This document shows positions 23,161-30,661 of a stretch of 30,661 nt of DNA, piece after piece (position 1 is the stretch's first letter; each line of letters opens with the position of its first letter). The notes beneath the pieces were generated by a model that searched no databases, was not told where the DNA came from, and saw only the letters and a program-made list of their open reading frames with translations. The DNA lies in NCBI GenBank assembly GCA_964528035.1, contig CAZGQY010000029.1:1-30661 (forward strand). Reading direction: 5' to 3'. The stretch is from CAZGQY01 sp964528035 (GTDB taxonomy: Bacteria > Pseudomonadota > Gammaproteobacteria > Methylococcales > UBA1147). The translations under genes were made by a program, and so were the position numbers.

Positions 23161-24249
23161 TCAAGACAATTTCTGCCGAGGCTTAATTTCATGCGTAAGC
23201 GGAGTAGACAGAGAAATGCCTGATTCTCGCGATGTTCGCAAAAATAACTCCAAAAGCTGACGTTTCAATTTCGGCAGGCTATCAACCTCCTTGGTATAAT
23301 AGCTGACTACCCACTCAACCGCATGATCACCCGTTTCGTTGATTGCAATATCCAGGTCATAATTTTGCTGCACAGCGAGATCACTATCTTCTATCGCCTT
23401 ATCGCATGCCTTCTGCAGCATTTTACGCACGTCATCAGGATTAACATCGTAACCAATTTTAAAAAATAGTTGCTCACGTAAGCCCTTTGCAGATGCAAAC
23501 TTCGAAAAATTACGTAACCGATAGTTACGCATGTTGGAATTTTTTAGCATAATCCGATGGTTACCGATCAAATCAAGAATCTCCGTATGAAATACTTTGG
23601 TCTTATACACCATACCGTATACCTCATCCCCGTCTACAAACTTGATCACATCACCCTCTTCAACCATATCACTGTTCAGAATAATCAGGCCACTAAACAG
23701 GTCGGGAGCCCATACACTGCTGGTCAAAGCTAAAAATACGCCAATAATGCCAAGGACACTCCCGGTTTGAAGCAAAGTATCGTAGCCCAAGACCTGAATC
23801 GATGAGATTAATACAATTATAAATATAAACACCTGGGAAAAAATATTAATCAAGCGAGTGGTATAGGTATCGATACGACGAAGTTCACCTTTAATCTCGC
23901 GCTTTTTACCATAACGCCGAATGATCAGATAATTTGCCAAATGACTGCTTAAGTAGCCCAGATAACAAAGTGCCAATACAGCGAGCAACTGCAAACCAAT
24001 GTTTTTTTCCTGAGAAGGCAGATAAAAATGAAAATAACTGAATACAATCAAAATCAACAGGTTCAATGCCCTGAAGACCATCACCCTGCGATTAAATGAA
24101 GCGTTGTTTTCAGTGTCGTGGTAAACCAGCCGTACCAGACCTCGTGCAAACACCAGCAAGACTATGTTTACCCCGCATACTAGTCCTGTAGTCAAATCCA
24201 CTTTCGCAACAACCTGCGATAATACTTGTTGAACCGTATCTATATCCAT
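23161..24249 (-). CDS. MscS-family small-conductance mechanosensitive channel
   Basis: This is a membrane-tension-gated or related channel of 362 residues from ATG 24249 (a TTG three codons upstream is less likely). There are membrane segments near 20-40, 58-78, 85-108 and 135-155, then a pore helix rich in Gly/Ala/Ser (TGSVLGIIGVFLALTSSVWAPDLFSGLIIL). The MscS beta domain follows, with EEGDVIKFVDGDEVYGMVYK and the tail NSNMRNYRLRNFS, then an alpha/beta domain. The order matches MscS with extra N-terminal helices. It is 33 nt from the upstream CDF gene and probably cotranscribed. Confidence 0.88.
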   Translation of the reverse strand: MDIDTVQQVLSQVVAKVDLTTGLVCGVNIVLLVFARGLVRLVYHDTENNASFNRRVMVFRALNLLILIVFSYFHFYLPSQEKNIGLQLLAVLALCYLGYLSSHLANYLIIRRYGKKREIKGELRRIDTYTTRLINIFSQVFIFIIVLISSIQVLGYDTLLQTGSVLGIIGVFLALTSSVWAPDLFSGLIILNSDMVEEGDVIKFVDGDEVYGMVYKTKVFHTEILDLIGNHRIMLKNSNMRNYRLRNFSKFASAKGLREQLFFKIGYDVNPDDVRKMLQKACDKAIEDSDLAVQQNYDLDIAINETGDHAVEWVVSYYTKEVDSLPKLKRQLLELFLRTSRESGISLSTPLTHEIKPRQKLS

Positions 24250-24282
24250 TGCACCCAAATATCGAGTTAACTTTTAATTCCC

Positions 24283-25167
24283 TTATGCCAAAGCGCATTT
24301 TTCCGCAATATCTCCATGCTCAATTTGTATCGTGGAATGACCGATACCAAAACGTTTGTGCAAATCACGTGCAACCTGATTCAAAAATTTGTCGTTAGCG
24401 CTTGTTCTCGGTACGATCAGATGGACAGTTAACGCAGCGTCAGTACTACTCATTCCCCAAATGTGCAAGTCATGCAATGACGCAACACCAGGAAGGCCAA
24501 GCAAATATTTTTTAACCTGCGTCGGATCAATATTTTCCGGTACCGCATCAACAGCAAGATTAAACGAATCACGTAACAGATACCATGTCGCCCGCAGAAT
24601 CACCACAACGATAAACAGACTAATCACGGGATCCAACCAAAACCAACCGGTATAGAAAATGGCTATTCCAGCAATAACCACTCCAAGTGATACAGCAGCG
24701 TCTGCCAACATATGTATGTAGGCCCCTTTTATATTTAAATCATGCTTATGGCCTTGAGCAAATAGTGCAGCGGTGCCTGCGTTCACTGCAACGCCAGCAA
24801 GTGCAACGACGACCATTGTCAGACCCTGAACATTTGTCGGTTCGTTGAGTCGGGCTGCCGCTTCCAGAGTCATCGCTCCCAGTGCCATCAATAATAAAAT
24901 TGCGCTGAAAAGAGGTGCAAGTATAGTTGTTCTTTTTAAGCCATAAGTGAGTCTCTCTGTTGGTTTTGTTCTCGCCAACCGGGTTGCAGCCCAGGCAAGC
25001 AACAAACTGATGACATCGCTAAGATTATGTCCAGCATCCGCGATCAAAGCCAGCGAATCTGAAAGTACTCCATAAACCGCTTCGACAACAACAAAACCCA
25101 GATTCAAAATAATTCCAATTGCAAACGCTCGATTATAGTCTGTCGGGTTAAAATGGTGATGTGCCAT
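24283..25167 (-). CDS. Cation diffusion facilitator metal exporter
   Basis: This is a proton-coupled Zn2+/Co2+/Cd2+-type exporter of the inner membrane, 294 residues. It has six membrane helices, with the metal-binding H47-x-x-x-D51 in TM2 (DAGHNLSD) and H152-x-x-x-D156 in TM5 (HMLAD). The C-terminal ferredoxin-like cytoplasmic domain (about 210-290) carries LHDLHIWGMSS. A short His-rich N-terminus (AHHHF) is usual for the CzcD/ZitB branch; the His/Asp pair in TM2 and TM5 points to zinc. No metal regulator gene is adjacent. Confidence 0.92.
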   Translation of the reverse strand: MAHHHFNPTDYNRAFAIGIILNLGFVVVEAVYGVLSDSLALIADAGHNLSDVISLLLAWAATRLARTKPTERLTYGLKRTTILAPLFSAILLLMALGAMTLEAAARLNEPTNVQGLTMVVVALAGVAVNAGTAALFAQGHKHDLNIKGAYIHMLADAAVSLGVVIAGIAIFYTGWFWLDPVISLFIVVVILRATWYLLRDSFNLAVDAVPENIDPTQVKKYLLGLPGVASLHDLHIWGMSSTDAALTVHLIVPRTSANDKFLNQVARDLHKRFGIGHSTIQIEHGDIAEKCALA

Positions 25168-25183
25168 AAATGATCCAATCCTT

Positions 25184-25410
25184 CCAGGAAGCTGTCCGAG
25201 AGCAGGAAGTCTAATGTAGAAAAGGGAATTTTAGCCCATTTTTCCAAGTTAAATTGAAATACATCCTGTATTTCATCCCTGCGTGGTCACTGGCACGCTC
25301 CAATTCCATTACCGACAATTTTGATGACAAATATTCTCCACGCTTAATCGACAAAATGGTCTCAAAACCAATTCCCTCGCGAGGAAGTCTATTCTTGGAC
25401 AGCTTCCTAG
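25184..25410. repeat. Inverted-repeat element between tsaC and the CDF gene
   Basis: AGGAAGCTGTCC (25186-25197) is exactly inverted at 25397-25408. The flanking rAGA extends the match to about 15 of 16. Just inside each arm the 10-mer AGGAAGTCTA recurs in direct orientation (25204-25213 and 25382-25391). Within lies a perfect 9-bp hairpin (25255-25275, TGAAATACA-TCC-TGTATTTCA). The right arm covers the last codons of tsaC. The layout suggests a small non-autonomous mobile or REP-like element. The open frame inside it (25211-25468, minus) is probably not a gene. Confidence 0.5.
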
Positions 25411-25967
25411 CGAATCCGAGAATGGTCAAGTGCGCTAAAAATACTCGTGGTTCGTTTTTCTGAACCAACCGCTCCAGGAAACAAATATACCTCAGATTTT
25501 GGAAAATATTTCCGGGTTTTTAAAGCATTTCTGGCCGGATAAAAACCTGTTGGATTCGCGCTGGTTGAAACCAGTGGTTTTCCAAACCCATTGGCAAGCG
25601 CTGAGGCCAAGGGATGAGCGGTAACCCGCACAGCGAGCGTATCATAGCAACCGCGCAATAACCTTGGAACCCATTTTTGGGCCGGAAATACCCAGGTTAC
25701 CGGCCCCGGCCAGGTTTCCTGAATATCCACAAGCCGCTCGATTTTAGAGAGTTCGATGTAAGGTAAAAGTTGATCAAAGCTAGATGCTATCAGAATAAGA
25801 CCCTTGTCTACAGAACGCAGCTTCAAGCGTAGAAGACGAAATACCGCCTGCTTATTGAGTGGATCACAACCCAAGCCATATACCGCTTCTGTCGGATAAG
25901 CAATTATTCCGCCCTGTCGTAGTCGGTTTATGGCAACGCGTAGTTTGATTTTGGATATTTGAGTCAA
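25407..25967 (-). CDS. tsaC: Threonylcarbamoyl-AMP synthase
   Basis: TsaC (YrdC family) makes threonylcarbamoyl-AMP for the t6A37 modification of tRNAs that read ANN codons. The 186-residue protein has the nucleotide and threonine-binding patterns GGIIAYPTEAVYGLGCDP, VDKGLILIA, WPGPVTWVFPA, LAVRVTAHPLA and KPLVSTSANPTG. The start appears to be TTG 25967, without a strong Shine-Dalgarno. The C-terminus (SIFSALDHSRIR) matches the usual end only loosely, and its codons overlap the right arm of the inverted-repeat element. The element may have replaced the original last few codons. Confidence 0.92.
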   Translation of the reverse strand: MTQISKIKLRVAINRLRQGGIIAYPTEAVYGLGCDPLNKQAVFRLLRLKLRSVDKGLILIASSFDQLLPYIELSKIERLVDIQETWPGPVTWVFPAQKWVPRLLRGCYDTLAVRVTAHPLASALANGFGKPLVSTSANPTGFYPARNALKTRKYFPKSEVYLFPGAVGSEKRTTSIFSALDHSRIR

Positions 25968-26345
25968 TTTTTACAAGAAACTACTTTGAAGGAGGTTATA
26001 TTGAGGCCTACATGGTGAATATTTACGTTACATAATATATGAATGTGGTATCAATAGGACGAGCAGACTTAAAAAAATTACTAAGGAGACATCATTTAGA
26101 AACGGGGTTGCCCCATCGACAACCGAAATGTGCCAGATACATGCATTCGGGATTTGGGAAAACATTAATTATTTTTAAAAAACATAACTACTCACTATAG
26201 CACTCATAGGTCATAAATCGTTGGTTTTTTTTATAACTTTAGATTTAAGCATTTGCAGTCAGAAGGGTCTGCATTTACAGACTGATAAAACCTGTAGCCT
26301 TTACCCTGAGCGGTCTTTACGGTGAGTAACTACAAGGAAATTACA
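25968..26345. other. Divergent intergenic region, tsaC to acyltransferase
   Basis: About 380 nt of AT-rich DNA that must hold the promoters of both flanking genes. It contains a perfect AAGGAGGT (25989-25996) placed 4 nt before a TTG that opens only a 5-codon frame, a 53-codon frame (26039-26200), and short complementary segments around 26255-26285 (CAGTC...GACTG) that might fold. No known riboswitch was recognised. Confidence 0.4.
26039..26200 (+). CDS. Possible 53-residue peptide, doubtful
   Basis: ATG 26039 opens a 53-codon frame ending TAG at 26200, starting MNVVSIGRADLKKLLRRHH. The product would be basic, with a charged helix at the N-terminus and no membrane segment. No Shine-Dalgarno is visible at proper distance and no family is recognised, so this may be chance. 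Confidence 0.15.
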   Translation: MNVVSIGRADLKKLLRRHHLETGLPHRQPKCARYMHSGFGKTLIIFKKHNYSL

Positions 26346-27395
26346 ATGGCCATGTCACAGGGATTTTTTAATGTATTCGTCGTTTGCCCCGAACTGGGAA
26401 TGGAAAATGTTTTACAAAAAATTAAAAAATGGTTCCGCGAGAATAAAACCAAACATCGTTGGCAGATCAATTCGAAGATAGAAAAACATTTTAATATTGC
26501 CTCTGCTCTGCGTGCCATCCGCGATAAAAACGAACACAGCATTCTTGTATTGATCGGTTTCCAGCCTCAATCGGTAAAAATGAAGCTTGATTCTAACGAA
26601 TCGAAAAACCTTGAGGTGATTATCAGACCACCCCGCCCCGCTCGGGAAGTGATAGAGGTTGATAATCCAAATTCATCTTTATTAGTTGATACCCGTATTA
26701 TCGCTGTTCACAATACACTGCCCGCGTTAAACAAATCAGTTTTGAGAAAATATTTCCAAAAGATAATCACTATAAGAGAATTATCTGGTGAAAATGACTT
26801 TCAGCAATATTTCAGACTGCGCTACAAAGTCTGGAATGAAATGGGCTACCTCCCGGCTCATAAACAATGCACGAAAAGTCAGTTTGAACTGGATTATACC
26901 GACCAAACCGCCTTGCCAATTGGGATCTTTAATAAAAAGAACCAACTCATAGCAAGCGCCAGACTGGTTTTCCCCGCAGGACGTGAATGCGTTCATGTAC
27001 CCCTGATAAAGAGCATGATCGAGAATGCTGAAGACGAACAATTAGAAAAAATGTTTACTTATCCTGCAGCACTTAGACACCCTTTCGATTTATTAGAATG
27101 CTTTCATGGATTCAATGAATATTTCGCTAAACTAGTCCGGTGTGGCGTACGTAGCGCAGAAGTCAGCAGGGTTATAGTCGCACCCGAATACAGACACTCC
27201 GGCTTAGGTGAAGTTTTAGTTGATTCTCTCATTTCAGTTGCCCGAAAAGAACAATTACAACACCTGTTTCTGGCTTGTAAAAAAGAACATCGTGACTTTT
27301 ATGAACAATGCGGATTCAACATTATTAAAGACATCGAATCAGAAAGCTTTGCAGATATTAAACACCCTGCTATCGCCATGTACAATAAACTTTAA
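26346..27395 (+). CDS. GNAT-fold acyltransferase with novel N-terminal domain
   Basis: From ATG 26346 this encodes 349 residues; AAGGA 7 nt upstream fixes that start against GTG 26322. Residues 1-125 form an unrecognised alpha/beta domain. Residues 140-349 look like a GNAT of the acyl-homoserine-lactone-synthase/N-acyl-amino-acid-synthase type: FRLRYKVWNEMGYL (156-169), FELDYTDQTALPIGIF, LIASARLVFP, the acyl/CoA-binding strand EVSRVIVAPEYRHSGLG (272-288) and FYEQCGF near the end. It would transfer an acyl group from ACP or CoA to an amino acid or amine. Followed after 45 nt by a PAS-methyltransferase gene, with which it probably forms an operon. Substrate and product are unknown. Confidence 0.75.
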   Translation: MAMSQGFFNVFVVCPELGMENVLQKIKKWFRENKTKHRWQINSKIEKHFNIASALRAIRDKNEHSILVLIGFQPQSVKMKLDSNESKNLEVIIRPPRPAREVIEVDNPNSSLLVDTRIIAVHNTLPALNKSVLRKYFQKIITIRELSGENDFQQYFRLRYKVWNEMGYLPAHKQCTKSQFELDYTDQTALPIGIFNKKNQLIASARLVFPAGRECVHVPLIKSMIENAEDEQLEKMFTYPAALRHPFDLLECFHGFNEYFAKLVRCGVRSAEVSRVIVAPEYRHSGLGEVLVDSLISVARKEQLQHLFLACKKEHRDFYEQCGFNIIKDIESESFADIKHPAIAMYNKL

Positions 27396-27440
27396 CCTGT
27401 CGTTATAAATACTGGGCCTCTTGGATAACAGGATAGATTC

Positions 27441-28910
27441 ATGATTAACAATAAAATTATTGGCGGCATTATTACCCTGATTGGTCTGGCTATTGTTGTT
27501 GCAGTAGTCATTGTATCGCTGGCAAACGACAACGACAGTCCAAACTATCTGGCTGCCGGACTCGGTGTCTTTTTGATCGTAATTGGCTACGTGATATTTT
27601 CGGGTCAAAGAATTACAGAATTTAGCTTTAAGGGAGTCGAGGTTAAATTATCTCCTGAGCCACAAAAGCGGGAACTTAAACCCGAATTACTGCAACAAAG
27701 GCAAGATTTTTCTTCGAAATTTCGTACTGAACTACCCGGTCAATCGGCGCCCGAATTTCATGTACTTGAAGAAAAACTGGCGTTTGAAGTCACGCCCTGT
27801 TCTGACCCAATGACACCGATGTACACCCTGGATAGCAACTATCGCATTATTGACTGGAACAGCGCATTCAGTGCCTGCTTTGATCGTACGATGGAAGGCC
27901 GGAGAGGCTTGAATGTACTTGAGTGGACCTATTTTCTGGACAACTATGAAGATGTACTGGATCACGGAATAAAGGCCTTCTCCGATCCCACTAATCTGCC
28001 CAGAATTGACGTTGAACCCATTCGTTATAACAGCCGAAATTACGGCCGGATCCAGGGCATAAAAAGAGCCTATCAAATCCCCAATGACGATAACACCTGT
28101 AAAGGATGGTTAATTACCATTGATCCGGAGTTCAAAAATCAACAAATGGCGCAAAAATTCCAGACTGAATTATTTTCCAGTCTGCGCTTGGGCCTGATGT
28201 GGTCAGAATATGCATTGAGTTACGATATTGTATTAAACCGATCCAATATCTACCCTCATTTGATCAACGCTGTGGTAGGCAAGGCTGATCCGGGACCCGC
28301 CCCAATACCTCATAACACAACTGTACTGGATTTGGGTGCAGGCACGGGTAATATCACAACTCTATTGGCTGACCCAATAGCCAACAGACTTGTAGTCGCG
28401 CTGGACAACAACACCATGATGCTTAATGTACTGCGTAGAAAATGCAAACCCTATTTACGCCACGATGCCGAAGGAAGTGGTGTAATTGCCATCAAACAGG
28501 ATATTACATCACTGTATGGACTAAAAGATCATTTTTTTGATGTCGTCGTCATAAACAACGTACTTTACAGCCTGGACAGTAACGTTGTAACACAGTGCCT
28601 CAAAGAAGTTTACCGAGTATTGAGTCCAGGCGGAGAAGTAAGAATCAGTGAACCGCATAAAAATGCTAATGCCTCGAAAGTTCTCAGAGAAATAAAAAAA
28701 GATCTGCAAAAAAACCGTGAATTTCGTGAAGTTGAGGTTCATTACCAAAAAGTGCAAGAGATTAACGAATCGTCCCTGTCGCACATGTTAAACAAATGGG
28801 ATATTGAAGACATGGAAATAATGTTGAAAGACGTCGGTTTTTCGACTATTTCCTTTAAGTTGGATAAAACCTATGCCCGGCAATCATTTATTATCTGTGC
28901 AAAAAAATAA
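27441..28910 (+). CDS. Membrane-anchored PAS domain-methyltransferase fusion
   Basis: This 489-residue protein has two N-terminal membrane helices (6-27 and 36-54), a linker and a PAS-like sensor domain (about 122-235; MYTLDSNYRIIDWNSAFSAC is the typical PAS opening). A class I SAM-dependent methyltransferase follows, with motif I VLDLGAGTGN (295-304), acidic D322 at the end of strand 2, FDVVVINNVLYSL (366-378) and VLSPGGEVRISEP (393-405). A helical tail ends with a strand FIICAKK, as in ubiE/type-11 methyltransferases. The domain order is unusual. Coupled to the GNAT gene, it could methylate the acylated product or a lipid at the membrane in response to a PAS signal; that is inference. GGATAA-like sequence gives a weak Shine-Dalgarno. 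Confidence 0.75.
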   Translation: MINNKIIGGIITLIGLAIVVAVVIVSLANDNDSPNYLAAGLGVFLIVIGYVIFSGQRITEFSFKGVEVKLSPEPQKRELKPELLQQRQDFSSKFRTELPGQSAPEFHVLEEKLAFEVTPCSDPMTPMYTLDSNYRIIDWNSAFSACFDRTMEGRRGLNVLEWTYFLDNYEDVLDHGIKAFSDPTNLPRIDVEPIRYNSRNYGRIQGIKRAYQIPNDDNTCKGWLITIDPEFKNQQMAQKFQTELFSSLRLGLMWSEYALSYDIVLNRSNIYPHLINAVVGKADPGPAPIPHNTTVLDLGAGTGNITTLLADPIANRLVVALDNNTMMLNVLRRKCKPYLRHDAEGSGVIAIKQDITSLYGLKDHFFDVVVINNVLYSLDSNVVTQCLKEVYRVLSPGGEVRISEPHKNANASKVLREIKKDLQKNREFREVEVHYQKVQEINESSLSHMLNKWDIEDMEIMLKDVGFSTISFKLDKTYARQSFIICAKK

Positions 28911-28937
28911 AGCCGTGATGGGGTTTTATCTCTGCCG

Positions 28938-30293
28938 CTACAAGACATCCAATGCTTCCGAGAGTTGACTGACACCTAAAATCTCCCGCTCCGAATGCAC
29001 TTTTTTCGGCACGTTTCCACAAGGAACGATCGCTTTTTTAAAACCATGTTTAAATGCCTCATTAATCCTTGTCTCGCCATTAGCAACCGGACGAATTTCA
29101 CCGGATAACCCAATTTCGCCAAATACAAATACGTTATTCGGGATAACTTTATTTTTAAAACTGGAGACTATGCCTAAAACCACCGCCAGATCCGCACTGG
29201 TTTCCGCAACACGAATACCACCCACGCAGTTTACAAAAACATCCTGGTCAGACATAACCAATCCACCGTGTCGCGACAGTACAGCAAGTAACATCGCGAT
29301 TCGATTCTGATCTATTCCCACGCCAAGCCGACGCGGATTTCCATGTTGAGAATCGACAACAAGCGCCTGAATCTCAACCAAAAGTGGACGCGTACCTTCC
29401 CACAAAACATTGACGACACTACCCGCCCCCGGTGGATCCACTCGCGTCAAAAACATTGCTGAAGGATTTCTAACTTCCTTGAGACCCTTTTCTGTCATCG
29501 CAAACAAGCCAATCTCATTGACCGCACCAAATCTGTTTTTAGTCGCACGCAATATACGAAACCGGGAATCGTCCGTAGACGAAAGCATAATTTGGGTATC
29601 GACTATATGACTTAAAGTCATGGGCCCGGCAATGCTCTGATCTTTTGTAACATGGCCAACAATCACTAAAATTGTACCTGTTCGCTTTGCGTATTGTGTC
29701 AACAGGGCTGCACAGCCGCGTACCTGTGAAACACCACCCGGCACAGTATCAATCGATTCTGAATACATCACCTGTATAGAATCGATGACTACAATTTCTG
29801 GCCGTTCCTGCTCACAGATATCACAGATTCCTTCAACACAGGTTTCTCCCAGCATTTTCAATTTGTTTCCGGGCAAACCAATTCTTCGTGCCCGTTCGGC
29901 AATCTGCTGCAGTGATTCTTCACCGGATACATACAGTACATTCAGTTGTTCACAGGCATATGCCAGAGTCTGTACCAGAATGGTACTTTTTCCTGCCCCG
30001 GGATCACCTGAAAGCAATACAACCGAACCCACCACAAAGCCACCACCCAAGACCCGATCCAATTCCTGCATCCCTGACGAAATTCGGGGAGATTGCTGAC
30101 TATCAACAGCACTCAGTAATTGCACTGAATTTTCGGAACCCGCGTAACCCCGAGCAGACGATTTCTTACCAGGCCTGACAACCTCTGAAATTACATTCCA
30201 GGCTTTGCACGCCAGACATTGACCGCTCCATTTTGAGGATTCGGCGCCACACTGCCCGCATACATAAGCTGTTTTGGTCTTTTGGGTTGCCAT
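28938..30293 (-). CDS. radA: DNA repair protein RadA
   Basis: RadA (Sms) is a RecA-related ATPase and DnaB-type helicase that promotes branch migration in recombinational repair. The 451-residue protein starts with a C4 zinc finger (C12, C15, C26, C29), then a RecA core with Walker A GDPGAGKST (96-104) and the RadA-specific KNRFG (252-256). A Lon-protease-like C-terminal domain (NCVGGIRVAETSADLAVVLG and FGEIGLSGEIRPV) lacks protease activity in the family. The length is normal. No LexA box was seen upstream. It converges with the PAS-methyltransferase gene, 27 nt apart. Confidence 0.96.
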   Translation of the reverse strand: MATQKTKTAYVCGQCGAESSKWSGQCLACKAWNVISEVVRPGKKSSARGYAGSENSVQLLSAVDSQQSPRISSGMQELDRVLGGGFVVGSVVLLSGDPGAGKSTILVQTLAYACEQLNVLYVSGEESLQQIAERARRIGLPGNKLKMLGETCVEGICDICEQERPEIVVIDSIQVMYSESIDTVPGGVSQVRGCAALLTQYAKRTGTILVIVGHVTKDQSIAGPMTLSHIVDTQIMLSSTDDSRFRILRATKNRFGAVNEIGLFAMTEKGLKEVRNPSAMFLTRVDPPGAGSVVNVLWEGTRPLLVEIQALVVDSQHGNPRRLGVGIDQNRIAMLLAVLSRHGGLVMSDQDVFVNCVGGIRVAETSADLAVVLGIVSSFKNKVIPNNVFVFGEIGLSGEIRPVANGETRINEAFKHGFKKAIVPCGNVPKKVHSEREILGVSQLSEALDVL

Positions 30294-30605
30294 AAACTCG
30301 CTTGAATAATTGATTAGAAAACCAGATGTAGCATAAATATTACCTAACTATTAGGAAAATTTGCATATTGGTGGCCAATAAGTACCGCAGGGTTTTTATT
30401 TTCAGAAAATTTTACACCGGGTAGGCAAAGCAGAACCTAAATCGACGCAATACAATGTTTTTTATACTGTTTTCATACATGGCATTGATGCTGCTATTCA
30501 GCCAGACAGAACGATACGGATGTGATCAAAAATTTTTACCGTAATTAATTACATGTAATTTAATCAGAACACGACTTTTTATCAATTGGACACAAGGACT
30601 TTTTA
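30294..30605. other. Non-coding region upstream of radA
   Basis: About 310 nt of AT-rich DNA with no convincing gene. It must carry the radA promoter. Several TATACT/TATAAT-like strings occur but none with a well-placed -35. Confidence 0.35.
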
Positions 30606-30661
30606 ATGGTAACTGCTCGCCCCTCTATGGGTGATCTGTTCCGGAAGACGCCGTAAATACA
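30606..30661 (+). repeat. Dispersed repeat, right copy (runs off the window)
   Basis: ATGGTAACTGCTCGC (30606-30620), CCCTCTATGGG (30621-30631), GATCTGT (30633-30639) and GGAAG (30643-30647) match the left-end copy (86-29, minus strand) block for block. A 16-codon frame (ATG 30606 to TAA, MVTARPSMGDLFRKTP) lies within it and has AAGGA upstream. That frame is broken by the 16-nt insertion in the left copy, so it is probably not a conserved gene. The copy continues beyond the window. Confidence 0.6.

Noticed and set aside
25211..25468. 85-codon minus-strand frame between tsaC and the CDF gene
   Set aside because: It overlaps the end of tsaC in another frame and consists mostly of the inverted-repeat element.
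26255..26345. Possible riboswitch in the leader of the acyltransferase gene
   Set aside because: Short complementary segments exist, but no conserved core of a known riboswitch class (c-di-GMP, glycine, SAM, cobalamin) was recognised.
1..30661. tRNA or rRNA genes, CRISPR arrays, complete insertion sequences, prophage
   Set aside because: No cloverleaf-like sequence with acceptor CCA, no regularly spaced repeats and no transposase, integrase or phage structural genes were found on reading both strands.

Overview
The window reads as a chromosomal segment of a gammaproteobacterium with moderate-to-low G+C. The evidence is the gammaproteobacterial style of the Pho/Pst locus (very large PstC and PstA permeases), ordinary housekeeping genes (folE, hemH, manA, tsaC, radA), a type IV pilin and a PEP-CTERM tail. 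The order or genus cannot be fixed from the sequence alone.

Layout. 1-95: one copy of a short dispersed repeat. 261-8680 (minus): phosphate acquisition and sensing, transcribed pstC-pstA-pstB-phoU-phoB-phoR, then pstS behind its own promoter. Two good Pho boxes, each exactly 10 nt upstream of a TATACT -10, sit before pstS and 0.3 kb before pstC. 9331-14383 (plus): folE, hemH, a small CxxC membrane protein, manA, and an enlarged phosphohexomutase. 14389-18284 (minus): a coupled partner-switching pair, made of a membrane PAS/PP2C-phosphatase/anti-sigma-type-kinase fusion and a STAS protein fused to a PhnD-like ligand-binding fold. A near-perfect CRP site lies upstream.

18600-21000 is a scrap region. 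It holds a broken RelE-type toxin-antitoxin remnant, an intact VapBC-type toxin-antitoxin pair, the C-terminal stub of a PEP-CTERM protein, and a GC-richer fragment of a large calcium-binding (RTX-associated) protein. 21169-22493 (plus): a shortened PilC/GspF-like protein overlapping a type IV pilin gene. 22617-25967 (minus): a small lipoprotein, an MscS-type channel, a CDF metal exporter and TsaC; the gap between the last two contains an inverted-repeat element. 26346-28910 (plus): an undescribed-looking pair, a GNAT acyltransferase resembling acyl-signal synthases and a membrane-anchored PAS-methyltransferase. 28938-30293 (minus): radA. 30606-30661: a second, inverted copy of the repeat found at the left end.

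The best candidates for new biology are the acyltransferase/PAS-methyltransferase cassette (possible small-molecule or lipid signal synthesis) and the partner switch whose STAS antagonist carries its own putative ligand-binding domain. No rRNA, tRNA, CRISPR array, complete insertion sequence or prophage was seen.
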